Below the pieces are notes generated by a model. That model made no database searches and was not told where the DNA came from. It saw only the letters and a list, made by a program, of their open reading frames with translations. The position numbers and the translations under genes were made by a program. Positions 8,812 to 16,712 of a stretch of DNA of 64,000 nt are shown here, in pieces (the first letter of the stretch is position 1; each line of letters begins with the position of its first letter). Origin of the DNA: G963665925 sp963665925 (GTDB lineage Bacteria; Bacillota; Clostridia; Peptostreptococcales; Acidaminobacteraceae). The stretch is taken from assembly GCA_963665925.1 (NCBI GenBank), contig OY762511.1, positions 2,976,001 to 3,040,000 on the forward strand. The letters are read 5' to 3'.

Positions 8812-9219
8812 ATGATGACTGTTTCGATTGGAGATATTGAGCGTTTTGATTTGGAGAATGATCCCTACCACCATATGATAAAAATTGTGTGCAACAAATG
8901 GAAGCCTGTTCTAATTCGTGCCATTGACTTTGAAGAAGGCAACTATTCAAGATTCTCAAGGTTTACCAAGCAGCTGCCAATCACCGAAAGGGTACTTGCA
9001 CGCAATTTGCGTGAGCTGGAACGCGATGGGATCCTGTATAGGACTGTTTATCCTGAAGTGCCCCTACGCGTTGAATACAGACTTACTGAGACGGGGAAGT
9101 CCCTGTGTCCGATTCTAGATGCCATGTTTAAGTGGGGGCGTGAGGACATGATACGTAAAAATATTGAAATCAACCCGATGGGAGAAATCAAGCACGGCTA
9201 CAGGAAAATAGATGAATAG
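8812..9219 (+). CDS. HxlR-family winged-helix transcriptional regulator
   Basis: This 135-residue protein starts at ATG 8812, with GGAGTGA just before it. The longer reading from GTG 8764 would begin inside the terminator hairpin. The HxlR fold is visible: CNKWKPVLIRAI (first helix), then the recognition segment ITERVLARNLRELERDGILYRTVYPEVPLRVEYRLTETG split over helix and wing, which matches the family's R-L-x-L-x-x-G-(I/L)-x-R pattern and YxLT(E/D)xG. The early Cys near the CNKW motif is shared by redox- or quinone-sensing HxlR members. It sits between the reductase block and the SDR gene and is a likely local regulator, perhaps binding the inverted repeats at 9321-9346. Confidence 0.88.
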   Translation: MMTVSIGDIERFDLENDPYHHMIKIVCNKWKPVLIRAIDFEEGNYSRFSRFTKQLPITERVLARNLRELERDGILYRTVYPEVPLRVEYRLTETGKSLCPILDAMFKWGREDMIRKNIEINPMGEIKHGYRKIDE

Positions 9220-9320
9220 TAAAGTTTCCTGTAAAATGGACAAGCCTGCTTATGCAATTATGTTATAAGTAGAAAATGAAAACTTCCAAAGTGTGCAAAA
9301 TCATTATTGCCTTATTCATG

Positions 9321-9346
9321 CTGACAAAAATGTCAGTAGAGGACAT
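9321..9346 (+). promoter_or_regulatory. Overlapping inverted repeats upstream of SDR, possible HxlR operator
   Basis: CTGACA-AAAA-TGTCAG (9321-9336) is perfect and overlaps a second repeat ATGTC-N7-GACAT (9330-9346). They lie about 115-140 bases before the SDR start and just after the HxlR gene. Operator function is inference. Confidence 0.4.
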
Positions 9347-9461
9347 TTTTATTCGTAATTATCCGATCTGAAATTATATGATACCATTGTAAAAAATAGC
9401 GTAGTATACAATGCAAGTCTTGGTAACAGCTGCGTTGACTTACTTAAGGAGGATATCATAT

Positions 9462-10223
9462 ATGGGAAGATTAGAAAATAAAATTGTGATTGTAACAGGC
9501 GGAAATTCAGGAATTGGACGTGCCACTGCAGACCTCTTCTGCAAGGAGGGTGCAAAGGTGGTCATAGCGTCAAGACGTGCAGAAGTGAATGCTGAAACCG
9601 TTGCTGAGATTGAAGGCAAGGGCGGCGAAATCATGGCTGTACAGGCCGACGTTTCCAAAATGGAGGACTGTAAAAGGATTATTGATGAAACCGTGAACAA
9701 GTACGGCAGAATTGATGTTCTCGTAAACAATGCAGGCATTGCTGACAAACATATGCCGGTAAATCAATGTACCGAGTCCTGGTACGACACAGTCATCAAG
9801 ATCGATCAGTACTCTGTATACTATATGTGCAAGTATGCACTGGAGCATATGGAAAAAGCGGGTTCAGGCTCTATTGTCAACATTTCATCCATCGGCAGTC
9901 AAGGGGTTGCAGGCATTTCCTATAGCGCGGCAAAGGCTGCTGTCAATGCCATGACCAAGAACATTGCCCTGCAGTACTCCCATACGGCAATCCGCTGCAA
10001 TGCCATAGGGCCAGGACCAACGCCAACCCCGCTCAATGCGCCAGAGGCAATGAAGACCTTCAACATGGCATTTGCAGACGCGTGTGCAAAGCATATTGAT
10101 ATTACAGTACCGGAAGCAGATGTGTATGACCAAGCTGAAGCGATTTTATATTTCGCAAGCGATGTGTCAAAGGCAGTAACGGGTCAGATTCTTTACGTTG
10201 ACCACGGTACAACACTCTATTAG
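9462..10223 (+). CDS. Short-chain dehydrogenase/reductase, candidate phloroglucinol- or dihydro-flavonoid-type reductase
   Basis: This 253-residue classical SDR is read from ATG 9462, which has AAGGAGG at 9447-9453; the upstream start at 9411 has no SD. Motifs: TGGNSGIG cofactor loop, NNAG, catalytic Ser in NISSIGS, and YSAAK (Tyr-x3-Lys). The stretch after the first beta-alpha unit has ASRR, and the basic residues suggest NADPH preference. Known phloroglucinol reductases and dihydrodaidzein reductase are SDRs of this size, and the ring-cleavage set lies 4 kb downstream. That makes reduction of phloroglucinol to dihydrophloroglucinol a reasonable but unproven role. It is followed by its own terminator, so it is a single-gene unit or the end of one. 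Confidence 0.85.
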   Translation: MGRLENKIVIVTGGNSGIGRATADLFCKEGAKVVIASRRAEVNAETVAEIEGKGGEIMAVQADVSKMEDCKRIIDETVNKYGRIDVLVNNAGIADKHMPVNQCTESWYDTVIKIDQYSVYYMCKYALEHMEKAGSGSIVNISSIGSQGVAGISYSAAKAAVNAMTKNIALQYSHTAIRCNAIGPGPTPTPLNAPEAMKTFNMAFADACAKHIDITVPEADVYDQAEAILYFASDVSKAVTGQILYVDHGTTLY

Positions 10224-10233
10224 AAAATAGTCG

Positions 10234-10270
10234 GTGTGGTTTCCTCTTGTGGGGAGATCACACTTTTTTT
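10234..10270 (+). terminator. Intrinsic terminator after SDR
   Basis: Arms GTGTG (10234-10238) and CACAC (10259-10263), with inner TCCTC/GGGGA pairing, are followed by T7. Confidence 0.8.
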
Positions 10271-10318
10271 ATGCACCAATGGCATAACCGCCTGCAATAT
10301 GCGAAGAAAGCATAAGGA

Positions 10319-10420
10319 CCGTATGCAAATACGGCATTATACAATGCAAGGCGACGCCGATAAACTATGTAGCATAGAGTGACTCTATGAAAACGTTTTT
10401 TATTTCAGGAAAACGTTTTT
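10319..10420 (+). promoter_or_regulatory. Regulatory region of third MFS gene: hairpin plus two tandem cre-like palindromes
   Basis: A perfect repeat CCGTAT-GCAA-ATACGG lies at 10319-10334. Downstream, GAAAACGTTTTT occurs twice, at 10389-10400 and 10409-10420, exactly 20 bases apart, which puts both palindromes on one DNA face. The first, read as TGAAAACGTTTTTT, fits the CcpA catabolite-responsive element pattern (TG-N-AA-N-CG) except for the final C. Carbon-source repression of the carrier at 10511 is the natural inference. Confidence 0.55.
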
Positions 10421-10510
10421 GTTCTTTAAATCGCTTTTCGTTCTCTGGCCCAGGACAAAGTAATTATTACTGCACATTGTTTATAACTTATATGCAAAAG
10501 TGAGGGGTTT

Positions 10511-11788
10511 ATGAAGACAAACAAGGTAAGGTATAATTTTGGCAAGCAGGGCATCTTTACGATTGCGTATTCTGCACTTCTTGTATATTTCATGACAGGG
10601 CTAACTGTTGACGGACTGAACATCATTGTTCCTGGTTTTGCAGCGCTCAAGGGATGGAACGCTGACCAGCTCCTTGCAATAGCAACGCCGGCATCTGTGG
10701 TTGCCTTGATTCTGACATCCTTCTGGGGCAATGCGATTCAGGCATTTGGACTAAAAAAGGCAACAAGCATCTCGCTCATAGCTGGCGGTGTATCCATGTA
10801 TCTGTTCGGTCAGAGTGTGAACATTCTGATGTACGGAATTATGGAAACACTGATGATTACCTTTATCAACTGTTTCTCCGTTATTTGCGGCTATGCGATG
10901 ATTGCCAACTGGTTCCCAAAGAAGAAGGGTATTGTATTGGGGTTCACGACAATGGGCATGAACCTGGCATCGGCGACGATTCCTGCGCTGTTGACCTTCT
11001 TCAGCACCTTCTTTGATGCCAATGGAAATATCACACATGCACTTAATGCCTTTGCTGTGATCTTGATCATCGTTGGTATTTTGAATCAAATGTTTGCCAG
11101 GGCAACACCAGAAGAATGTGGTCTCTATCCTGACAATGAGAAACCCGCGCCAGGGATTGGCCATTCTGAGGTGACACCTCAGGGCAGCATGGGATATATG
11201 AAGGCGCTTTCTTCTGTTACGGTATGGAAGCTCGGTATCGCCTATGGTTTTGCGGGAATGGGTACAGTTGGGATTATGTCACAGCTGATCCCTTACTTGA
11301 CGGGCAGCAGAGGATTTACAATCGATAAGGCACTGATGGCTATGTCGACAGCAGCGCTGATTGGTGTGGTAGGGTCCTATCTGTGGGGTTATATAGACCA
11401 GCGGTGGGGCACGCGGTTTGCATCTCAAATATTTGGTGTCTGGTATGCGCTGGCTATAGGCTTCCTGATTGCACCGGGTGGCAGCACAAGCCTGATGATT
11501 GGTATAGCAATGATTGGTCTTGGAATTGGTGGAACGGGCAACTTCCCGCCTTCAATGACGACAATGTGCTTTGGACGGGGTGATTTTGCAACGACATTTA
11601 GTATTGTGAACATGATCATGGGCGTCATCCGTTCCTCTGCATTCCTTCTCTTGGGCGTACTTAGAGGGATGACAGGGAGCACTGAGACTGCGTATTTGGT
11701 CTTCCTCGGATTGTCGCTTATGAGTTCGGTTGTCATTTCATTTGTAACACATAAAGATCTCGCGGAAGAGTCTGGATTAGCGGCGTAA
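10511..11788 (+). CDS. MFS transporter (paralog of the 5364 carrier)
   Basis: A complete 425-residue carrier with about 12 hydrophobic helices. NWFPKKKGIVLGFTTMGMN is the central MFS loop, and TPEECGLYPDNE is the inter-domain linker found also in the 5364 paralog. The SD is modest (gtgagggg, 10500-10507). It is set apart by the SDR terminator and has its own control region with two tandem AAAACGTTTT palindromes, so it is probably transcribed and repressed separately. It likely serves the same catabolic block; the substrate is not deducible. Confidence 0.87.
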   Translation: MKTNKVRYNFGKQGIFTIAYSALLVYFMTGLTVDGLNIIVPGFAALKGWNADQLLAIATPASVVALILTSFWGNAIQAFGLKKATSISLIAGGVSMYLFGQSVNILMYGIMETLMITFINCFSVICGYAMIANWFPKKKGIVLGFTTMGMNLASATIPALLTFFSTFFDANGNITHALNAFAVILIIVGILNQMFARATPEECGLYPDNEKPAPGIGHSEVTPQGSMGYMKALSSVTVWKLGIAYGFAGMGTVGIMSQLIPYLTGSRGFTIDKALMAMSTAALIGVVGSYLWGYIDQRWGTRFASQIFGVWYALAIGFLIAPGGSTSLMIGIAMIGLGIGGTGNFPPSMTTMCFGRGDFATTFSIVNMIMGVIRSSAFLLLGVLRGMTGSTETAYLVFLGLSLMSSVVISFVTHKDLAEESGLAA

Positions 11789-11848
11789 TATATAGGGTTA
11801 ATAAGGCTTATATTGAAGACCTCCAGGGCAATTATGCATGGGGGTCTT

Positions 11849-11896
11849 TGAGAAGTATATTGAATGAGAAGTATATTGAATGAGAAGTATATTAAA
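11849..11896 (+). repeat. Three tandem copies of a 16-bp unit
   Basis: The unit TGAGAAGTATATTGAA fills 11849-11864 and 11865-11880, with a one-base variant at 11881-11896. The third copy abuts the SD of the next gene (11896-11902), so copy number would alter leader length, and each copy contains a possible TATATT -10-like core. Confidence 0.85.
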
Positions 11897-11911
11897 AAGG
11901 AGACGAGTGGC

Positions 11912-13219
11912 ATGCGTAAACTGGACAGGATAGAATCAAAGGTGGCGGTTGTGTTTGAAATTGCAGATCGTTTATTGTCGGGTGAAATCCAAAAGAATCA
12001 GGCAAAGACACAGTTAGACGGTCATATGGCGCAAAGTCGTCCTGCACAGATTGACAGAATACGAGATGTTCTGTCACAACGGATAGAAAGCGCAGCCGAT
12101 GTCGGGCAAGCAGACGTGCTCGTTAAACTTATTGGCCCATATTTGCGACCGTCCTATCACATGCTTGAACCAGGTCATCCAATTCGAAATTACTTCAATG
12201 AAAACACGGTAATGCGACAAATTTTGATTGATATCGATAAACTTGACGGTGAAAGCGCTTCTGCAGATGTCTGGATGGACTACTACGAAAAGATGATGCA
12301 GTTCAACTTGCATATTGAACGTCAAGCGCAGTGCTTCTTTAAGGAAGCTGCAAAACGAAATGGGAACAAGGCAGTAGCCCAAGCTGTTGAAATGGGCAGT
12401 CGGGCAGTTCTTGAAGTTGAAAATAACCATAAAGAGCTGTGTGCGGGAAACATACTTGATTTCATTTTCAATCAAAGAATGGTTGTTCAGCAGATGACAC
12501 AGTATCTTGATATGGAAGAAAAAGTACTTTACCCAGATGCAATAAAGCATTTTGAAGGCAGTGACTGGGAACGGCTAAGACGTGCTGATGATGCGTTTGG
12601 CTATGTATATCTTGAGACGCCTCCGGCATTTAATGTTGAGTTTGTCAAACGTGCTGATCCAAAGCCGTTTCAAGAGACAAGTGAAAAAACAGGTGACGTA
12701 GTCGTGAATCAGGTGGGCGCTGCTTACCTTGACACAAGTGCAAGGGTCATATCGACCTCTGGTGTCATTGACTTGGCTACAGCGTCACTGATTGACAAGG
12801 AACGCATAAAGGGCATTCTGGATGGCATGGAATCTGATACTTCTACACAAGTGAAATATGGAAATAGGACACTGACCCTGATCTATACTGCAATGACGGG
12901 GCCGTCAGGCAATCGCGATGCCGTATTGGTAACAGCTCAGGAAAGTACCTGCAAGACCTGTCCAGACAGTGTGTCTCTTGCACCGGAAATCAGCACGGGA
13001 AGGCTTGAAGTGACGCCCAAATGCATGATTGCGGACCTGTTTGAGAATTACAGTGGGTTCGAAGAAGCTTTTTACAGTATTGATCCTGAGCTGAATGGAC
13101 TGCGTGGACCCATGGGTCAAATGATGCTAAAGGATACATCCATAGATATGCTTGCAAAAAGCATGCGGTGGGATGTGACTGAACTGATAGACAGAATTAG
13201 GGAGATTGTTCAGAGCTGA
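11912..13219 (+). CDS. DUF438/hemerythrin-like protein with C-terminal DUF1858-like domain
   Basis: This 435-residue soluble protein is read from ATG 11912 (AAAAAGGAG upstream). The upstream ATG at 11864 falls in the tandem repeats. The N-terminal 70 residues look like DUF438. A helical region follows, with HPIRNYFNEN and MEEKVLYPDAI, the shapes of hemerythrin-like domains (HP...EN and (R/M)xExxLYP). Several of the usual metal His are replaced, so iron binding is doubtful. The middle (about 240-350) looks PAS-like. The last 70 residues resemble DUF1858 but lack its Cys pair. Relatives pair O2/NO/redox sensing with electron-transfer systems. It stands alone between two terminated units, so its role here is unknown. 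Confidence 0.6.
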   Translation: MRKLDRIESKVAVVFEIADRLLSGEIQKNQAKTQLDGHMAQSRPAQIDRIRDVLSQRIESAADVGQADVLVKLIGPYLRPSYHMLEPGHPIRNYFNENTVMRQILIDIDKLDGESASADVWMDYYEKMMQFNLHIERQAQCFFKEAAKRNGNKAVAQAVEMGSRAVLEVENNHKELCAGNILDFIFNQRMVVQQMTQYLDMEEKVLYPDAIKHFEGSDWERLRRADDAFGYVYLETPPAFNVEFVKRADPKPFQETSEKTGDVVVNQVGAAYLDTSARVISTSGVIDLATASLIDKERIKGILDGMESDTSTQVKYGNRTLTLIYTAMTGPSGNRDAVLVTAQESTCKTCPDSVSLAPEISTGRLEVTPKCMIADLFENYSGFEEAFYSIDPELNGLRGPMGQMMLKDTSIDMLAKSMRWDVTELIDRIREIVQS

Positions 13220-13249
13220 GGTGGATTAGAATCCATCTCAGCTCTTTTT
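13213..13249 (+). terminator. Strong intrinsic terminator overlapping the stop codon
   Basis: A 14-bp stem, GAGCTGAGGTGGAT (13213-13226) with ATCCATCTCAGCTC (13231-13244), loop TAGA, is followed by T5. The TGA stop (13217-13219) lies inside the 5' arm. Confidence 0.92.
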
Positions 13250-13728
13250 AATTGTCTAGGAAATTTCATTTCCTAAACAATTAAAAAGCGGGGATTGGCA
13301 AGGGGATTCCCCTTGTCCGCTTTAAGGAGGGTGCTCAGCTGGCTTTCATCTTTGTCATGATATTATCTAAACGCAAAATCCATAAAACCCATAAAAAGCT
13401 GACTGTTAATTGTCAAGCACCCCTATGGCCATGCGACTTGTGTATGGTGCCTATTCCAGACCTGCATAGAAGAGGTGTTTAAAGTGGCTTTGTATTGAAA
13501 TCGAGGGCATAAATGAAGCCTGTCCTGCAAAACCAAGCCCTTTTATCCACTTTTCAGACCAGATGTGAAGGTTGTCTTTCAATAGGCCTGTGAAACTTGC
13601 AACAATCCGTGTGACAAGAATAAATCAATTTTGATTGTCTTTGTTCATGTTGCTATAATCAAGTTATATCAATGGTTACGAGAATCAGGAGGGAGGTGCG
13701 CTGACATGAAAATCATGTCAGCATACAT
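13244..13728 (+). other. 509-base gap region with stacked inverted repeats
   Basis: No plausible gene. After the terminator, CTTTTTAATTGT-ct-AGGAAAT (13244-13264) pairs with ATTTCCT-aa-ACAATTAAAAAG (13268-13288), a 19-bp hairpin that shares the terminator's U tract. Next AAAGCGG...CAAGGGG (13285-13305) pairs with CCCCTTG-t-CCGCTTT (13309-13323). Further on, GGGTGCT (13329-13335) can pair with AGCACCC (13416-13422). A promoter (13631-13659) and a coupled leader lie at the right end. Function of the repeats is unknown. Confidence 0.7.
13631..13659 (+). promoter_or_regulatory. Sigma-A promoter for the hydroxyacyl-CoA-dehydrogenase-type gene
   Basis: TTGATT (13631-13636), a 17-base spacer and a consensus TATAAT (13654-13659). 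It would place the transcript start near 13666, giving a leader of about 60 bases. Confidence 0.75.
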
Positions 13729-13732
13729 ATGA
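13706..13732 (+). CDS. Eight-residue leader peptide overlapping next start, within a hairpin
   Basis: The strong SD GGAGGGAGGTG (13688-13698) is 7 bases from ATG 13706, which opens an eight-codon frame (MKIMSAYI) whose TGA (13730-13732) overlaps the dehydrogenase ATG at 13729. A perfect 9-bp hairpin CTGACATGA-AAA-TCATGTCAG (13701-13721) covers the leader start. Either the leader couples translation into the dehydrogenase, or the folded hairpin brings the SD to about 9 bases from 13729. Confidence 0.45.
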   Translation: MKIMSAYI

Positions 13733-14691
13733 AAAAGAGCTTTGAAGCATACAAGGTACTGATTGTTGGAGCTGGAACGATGGGGCGTTCCATTGCAGAG
13801 ATTATTTCATCCTACGGCATCGAAACATACCTTTATGACGCCTTTGAAGAACAGGTGGACAATGCCAAAGGTCTCATTGAGGCAGATCTCAGCTATTATC
13901 TTGCTGAGGGGATCATAAGTGAAGCCGCTGTAGAGAAATCAGCCAGGTGTCTGCATTATACAAAGACCTTGCCTGAGGGTGCCAAGAACGCGGATATGGT
14001 CATTGAAGCCGTATTTGAAGACCCGAAAGTCAAGCGGGATATATACGAGAAGCTCGACAAGTACTGCGGTCCATCGTGTATTTTCTGCAGCAATACATCA
14101 GGCTCCAACATATTTGAAATTGTGAATATCAGCCATCCTGAAAGACTGGTTATCACACATTTCTTCAATCCGGCCTACATCATGCCCCTTGTGGAGATCG
14201 TTGCTGGCGCCCAGACCTCTGAGTCCACGAAGTCTCAGGTCTACGCATTTCTGGCGCATTTGGGAAAGGAACCTGTTGTCATTAATCAATATGTCCCAGG
14301 ATTTATCGTTAACCGCATTGCGACGGCCATTGTCCGTGAAGCCGGATACATGATACAAAAGGGGTGGGTGAGCGGTGCGGATATTGACAAAGCCATACGC
14401 AGCACCAGCGGCATTCGCTATGCCTTTGAGGGGCCGCTGGCACTTTATGATGTAGTCGGCTGGGATTTGACGACATCCGTATCAGACACAATCCAGAAGA
14501 CGCTTTGTAATGATACAGGCAAAAATGCCCTGGGTGTTGAGATGATAGAGAAGGGCATGCTGGGTCTGAAATCAGGAAAAGGCATTTACGCATATGATGC
14601 CATAAAGCCTCAGGATTATCTGCATAACAGGGCACAGCGTATTGTTGAAATGACAAAAATGCTTGGACTCCATACGTCAAGTGCCCGGTAA
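13729..14691 (+). CDS. 3-hydroxyacyl-CoA dehydrogenase family protein, candidate (S)-3-hydroxy-5-oxohexanoate dehydrogenase
   Basis: A 320-residue Rossmann-plus-helical dehydrogenase. It has an NAD loop GAGTMGRSI (14-22), the SNTSGSNIFEI segment (121-131), catalytic His144 in THFFNP paired with Glu156, and the C-domain PGFIVNRI motif. This is the 3-hydroxybutyryl-CoA dehydrogenase fold, about 35 residues longer than the usual 282. Family enzymes oxidise (S)-3-hydroxyacyl groups. Near the ring hydrolase and BKACE lyase, I infer oxidation of a free 3-hydroxy-5-oxo acid rather than a CoA ester, as in clostridial phloroglucinol degradation. It has its own promoter and a terminator shared with htpG, so it is monocistronic. 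Confidence 0.85.
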   Translation: MKKSFEAYKVLIVGAGTMGRSIAEIISSYGIETYLYDAFEEQVDNAKGLIEADLSYYLAEGIISEAAVEKSARCLHYTKTLPEGAKNADMVIEAVFEDPKVKRDIYEKLDKYCGPSCIFCSNTSGSNIFEIVNISHPERLVITHFFNPAYIMPLVEIVAGAQTSESTKSQVYAFLAHLGKEPVVINQYVPGFIVNRIATAIVREAGYMIQKGWVSGADIDKAIRSTSGIRYAFEGPLALYDVVGWDLTTSVSDTIQKTLCNDTGKNALGVEMIEKGMLGLKSGKGIYAYDAIKPQDYLHNRAQRIVEMTKMLGLHTSSAR

Positions 14692-14765
14692 GAGCCTCTG
14701 ATGCCAATTTGGGAAGTGGAATAATTTGAGCTGGAATATGATTTGACAGCTTGAAAGACAAAATT

Positions 14766-14814
14766 AAAGAACGTGAACAGCATCTCTGATTGGAGTGCGG
14801 TTCACGTTCTTTTT
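14766..14814. terminator. Bidirectional terminator between dehydrogenase gene and htpG
   Basis: A 13-bp perfect stem, AAAGAACGTGAAC (14766-14778) with GTTCACGTTCTTT (14800-14812), is followed by a T tract on the plus strand and an AT-rich flank on the other. The genes converge here. Confidence 0.85.
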
Positions 14815-14867
14815 GGTTCGTGTGTGTATAATGTGGTAATGTCCGTGGCGTCTTTAGGGGTCTCTAC

Positions 14868-16712
14868 TTAGCCAGCCTGGGCAATTTTTGAGAGAATGGT
14901 TTCACTGCGTGTGATAAAGGACTCCATATGCTCAAGGCTGAGTGTGCCCTGGCTCATGAGAGCCAGATCAAACAGCTGGTTTATAACAAGTGCTGCCTGG
15001 ATTTCATCTTCAGTTTCCAGAACATATTTGACAGTGTCGTTGTTCAGGTTAACAAGATAGGTACTCTGTGCCTGCTTTTCTCTTAGGTGGGTATCTGTTG
15101 ACTTTAAAAATCCGTATATTTCGAGCATATCTGCCATACGGCGCCCTTTTTCATCATTGATAATCAAAGATGTAATACTTTCCTGTTCAAGGTTGGTGAT
15201 TTTAACCTGCATGTTGGCGATACGTTCGCCAAGGGAGTCGTGTATCTTAGTTTTGAGCGCATCGACATATGGCGTGTCGTCAGGGCTAAGTGTGCCTTCA
15301 AACAACGACTCGATGTTTGAATCGATGCGTATGAAGCCCACCTTCTGGTGGACAAGCTCCTGGCGACGCATAAATGGCTGGTCAATGACATGGTCAAAGA
15401 GAAGGGCATTAAGGCCGCATTTTTTGAATATTTCAATGTAATGTGCCTGCTCGAGTGCATCTGAGGCGTAATAAACCGTATTCTCATGTGATGCTTTAAT
15501 CTGATCCAAGTATTCTGCAATGGTCAGATGGTTGCCGTAAAGGTCTTCAAAGACGACCTTGCGTGTCATGACCGATGCGAAAATACGGTCCTGCATGATG
15601 CCATATTTGACAAAGGCGTTTAGCTGTGGCCAGTAAGCTTCATAGTCGCTTCGCTTGTTTTCAAACATGCTATTCATGGCAATGGTGACTTCTTGAGACA
15701 GACACTCATAAATCAGTGCTGTAAGGTCCTTTTCGTTTTCGTCACGGATTGTGGAGCGAGAAACGACAAGCGGCAGGTCTTCGCATTCGATAATACCGCT
15801 TTGGAGATTTACAAATTTTGGAATGAGCTCTTTGATATTTTCACCGACGTAAACACCGCGGTTGTAGACCCTGATTTTGCCATCCAGCTCTTCTGTGCCG
15901 TTCTTTGTATCACGGAAGTAGAGGATGCCCTTGAGTCCTAAATCAATGCTTTCGATCTTTATCCAGAAAAGAGGATCAGAAACATCGGCATAGTATGCTT
16001 TGTAGAAATCGTGCATATCGGCGGTGTTTATTTCTGATTGCGGCTTTTTCCAAATCGGGCTGGGATCATTGACAAGTGTGTTGTCAAACTCAGGTGCATT
16101 AAGGTATATTTCTGATTTTAGAAAAATGAAATACTTCTTGATGATGTCATGAATGAGCGCTGGCTTCTTCAAATAGGGACTGTCCAGATTCAGATAAATG
16201 ATGACATCGGTACCGTGTTCAGTACGTGAACCCTGCTTCATTTCGTAGGACATATCAGCATTGCAGTCCCATCTTACAGGCTCAGTGCCTTCCTTGCACG
16301 ACTTCGATTCAATGGCCACATGATCCCCCAGCATGAAAGCTGAGTAAAATCCAACGCCAAAATGACCAATGATGGACCGTGTCTCTTCATTGCTGTTCTG
16401 GTTGATAAATTCAGCAGCACCGGAGAAAGCGATCTGGTTGATGAATCTGTCTACTTCATCAGCTGTCATGCCAATACCGTTGTCTGAAATAATCAGTCTA
16501 TTGTCTTCAGTATCCAGCGTGACGCGTATTGTACCCTTGGAAGGGGAAAGGCATGCTTTATCATTTTGTTGGGAAGACAGCTTTTCTATAGCATCCGACG
16601 CGTTGGATATGAGTTCTCTAAATACGATGTCCTGTTCTGTATAAAGCCATTTCTTTAGAATAGAGAAAATGTTTTTGCTTTCAATCGATAGAAAGCCATT
16701 TTTATTATTCAC
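14868..16712 (-). CDS. htpG: HSP90-family molecular chaperone HtpG
   Basis: A 614-residue cytosolic ATP-dependent chaperone. The N-terminal GHKL ATPase domain shows RELISNASDAIEKL (Glu-Asn for Mg/ATP), DNGIGM, GHFGVGFYS and a later EHGTDVIIYL. The middle domain carries VSRSTIRDENEKDLTAL. A C-terminal dimerisation region follows. Length is normal for bacterial HtpG (about 610-640). It lies on the minus strand between two genes of the catabolic set, has its own sigma-A-type promoter, and shares a terminator with the convergent dehydrogenase gene. It is a housekeeping stress gene, probably not functionally tied to the catabolism. Confidence 0.97.
   Translation of the reverse strand: MNNKNGFLSIESKNIFSILKKWLYTEQDIVFRELISNASDAIEKLSSQQNDKACLSPSKGTIRVTLDTEDNRLIISDNGIGMTADEVDRFINQIAFSGAAEFINQNSNEETRSIIGHFGVGFYSAFMLGDHVAIESKSCKEGTEPVRWDCNADMSYEMKQGSRTEHGTDVIIYLNLDSPYLKKPALIHDIIKKYFIFLKSEIYLNAPEFDNTLVNDPSPIWKKPQSEINTADMHDFYKAYYADVSDPLFWIKIESIDLGLKGILYFRDTKNGTEELDGKIRVYNRGVYVGENIKELIPKFVNLQSGIIECEDLPLVVSRSTIRDENEKDLTALIYECLSQEVTIAMNSMFENKRSDYEAYWPQLNAFVKYGIMQDRIFASVMTRKVVFEDLYGNHLTIAEYLDQIKASHENTVYYASDALEQAHYIEIFKKCGLNALLFDHVIDQPFMRRQELVHQKVGFIRIDSNIESLFEGTLSPDDTPYVDALKTKIHDSLGERIANMQVKITNLEQESITSLIINDEKGRRMADMLEIYGFLKSTDTHLREKQAQSTYLVNLNNDTVKYVLETEDEIQAALVINQLFDLALMSQGTLSLEHMESFITRSETILSKIAQAG

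Noticed and set aside
3624..10223. Firm call of an equol-type daidzein pathway
   Set aside because: Only family, size and clustering agree. The families are too broad to name the substrate without alignment, so it is given as a finding only.
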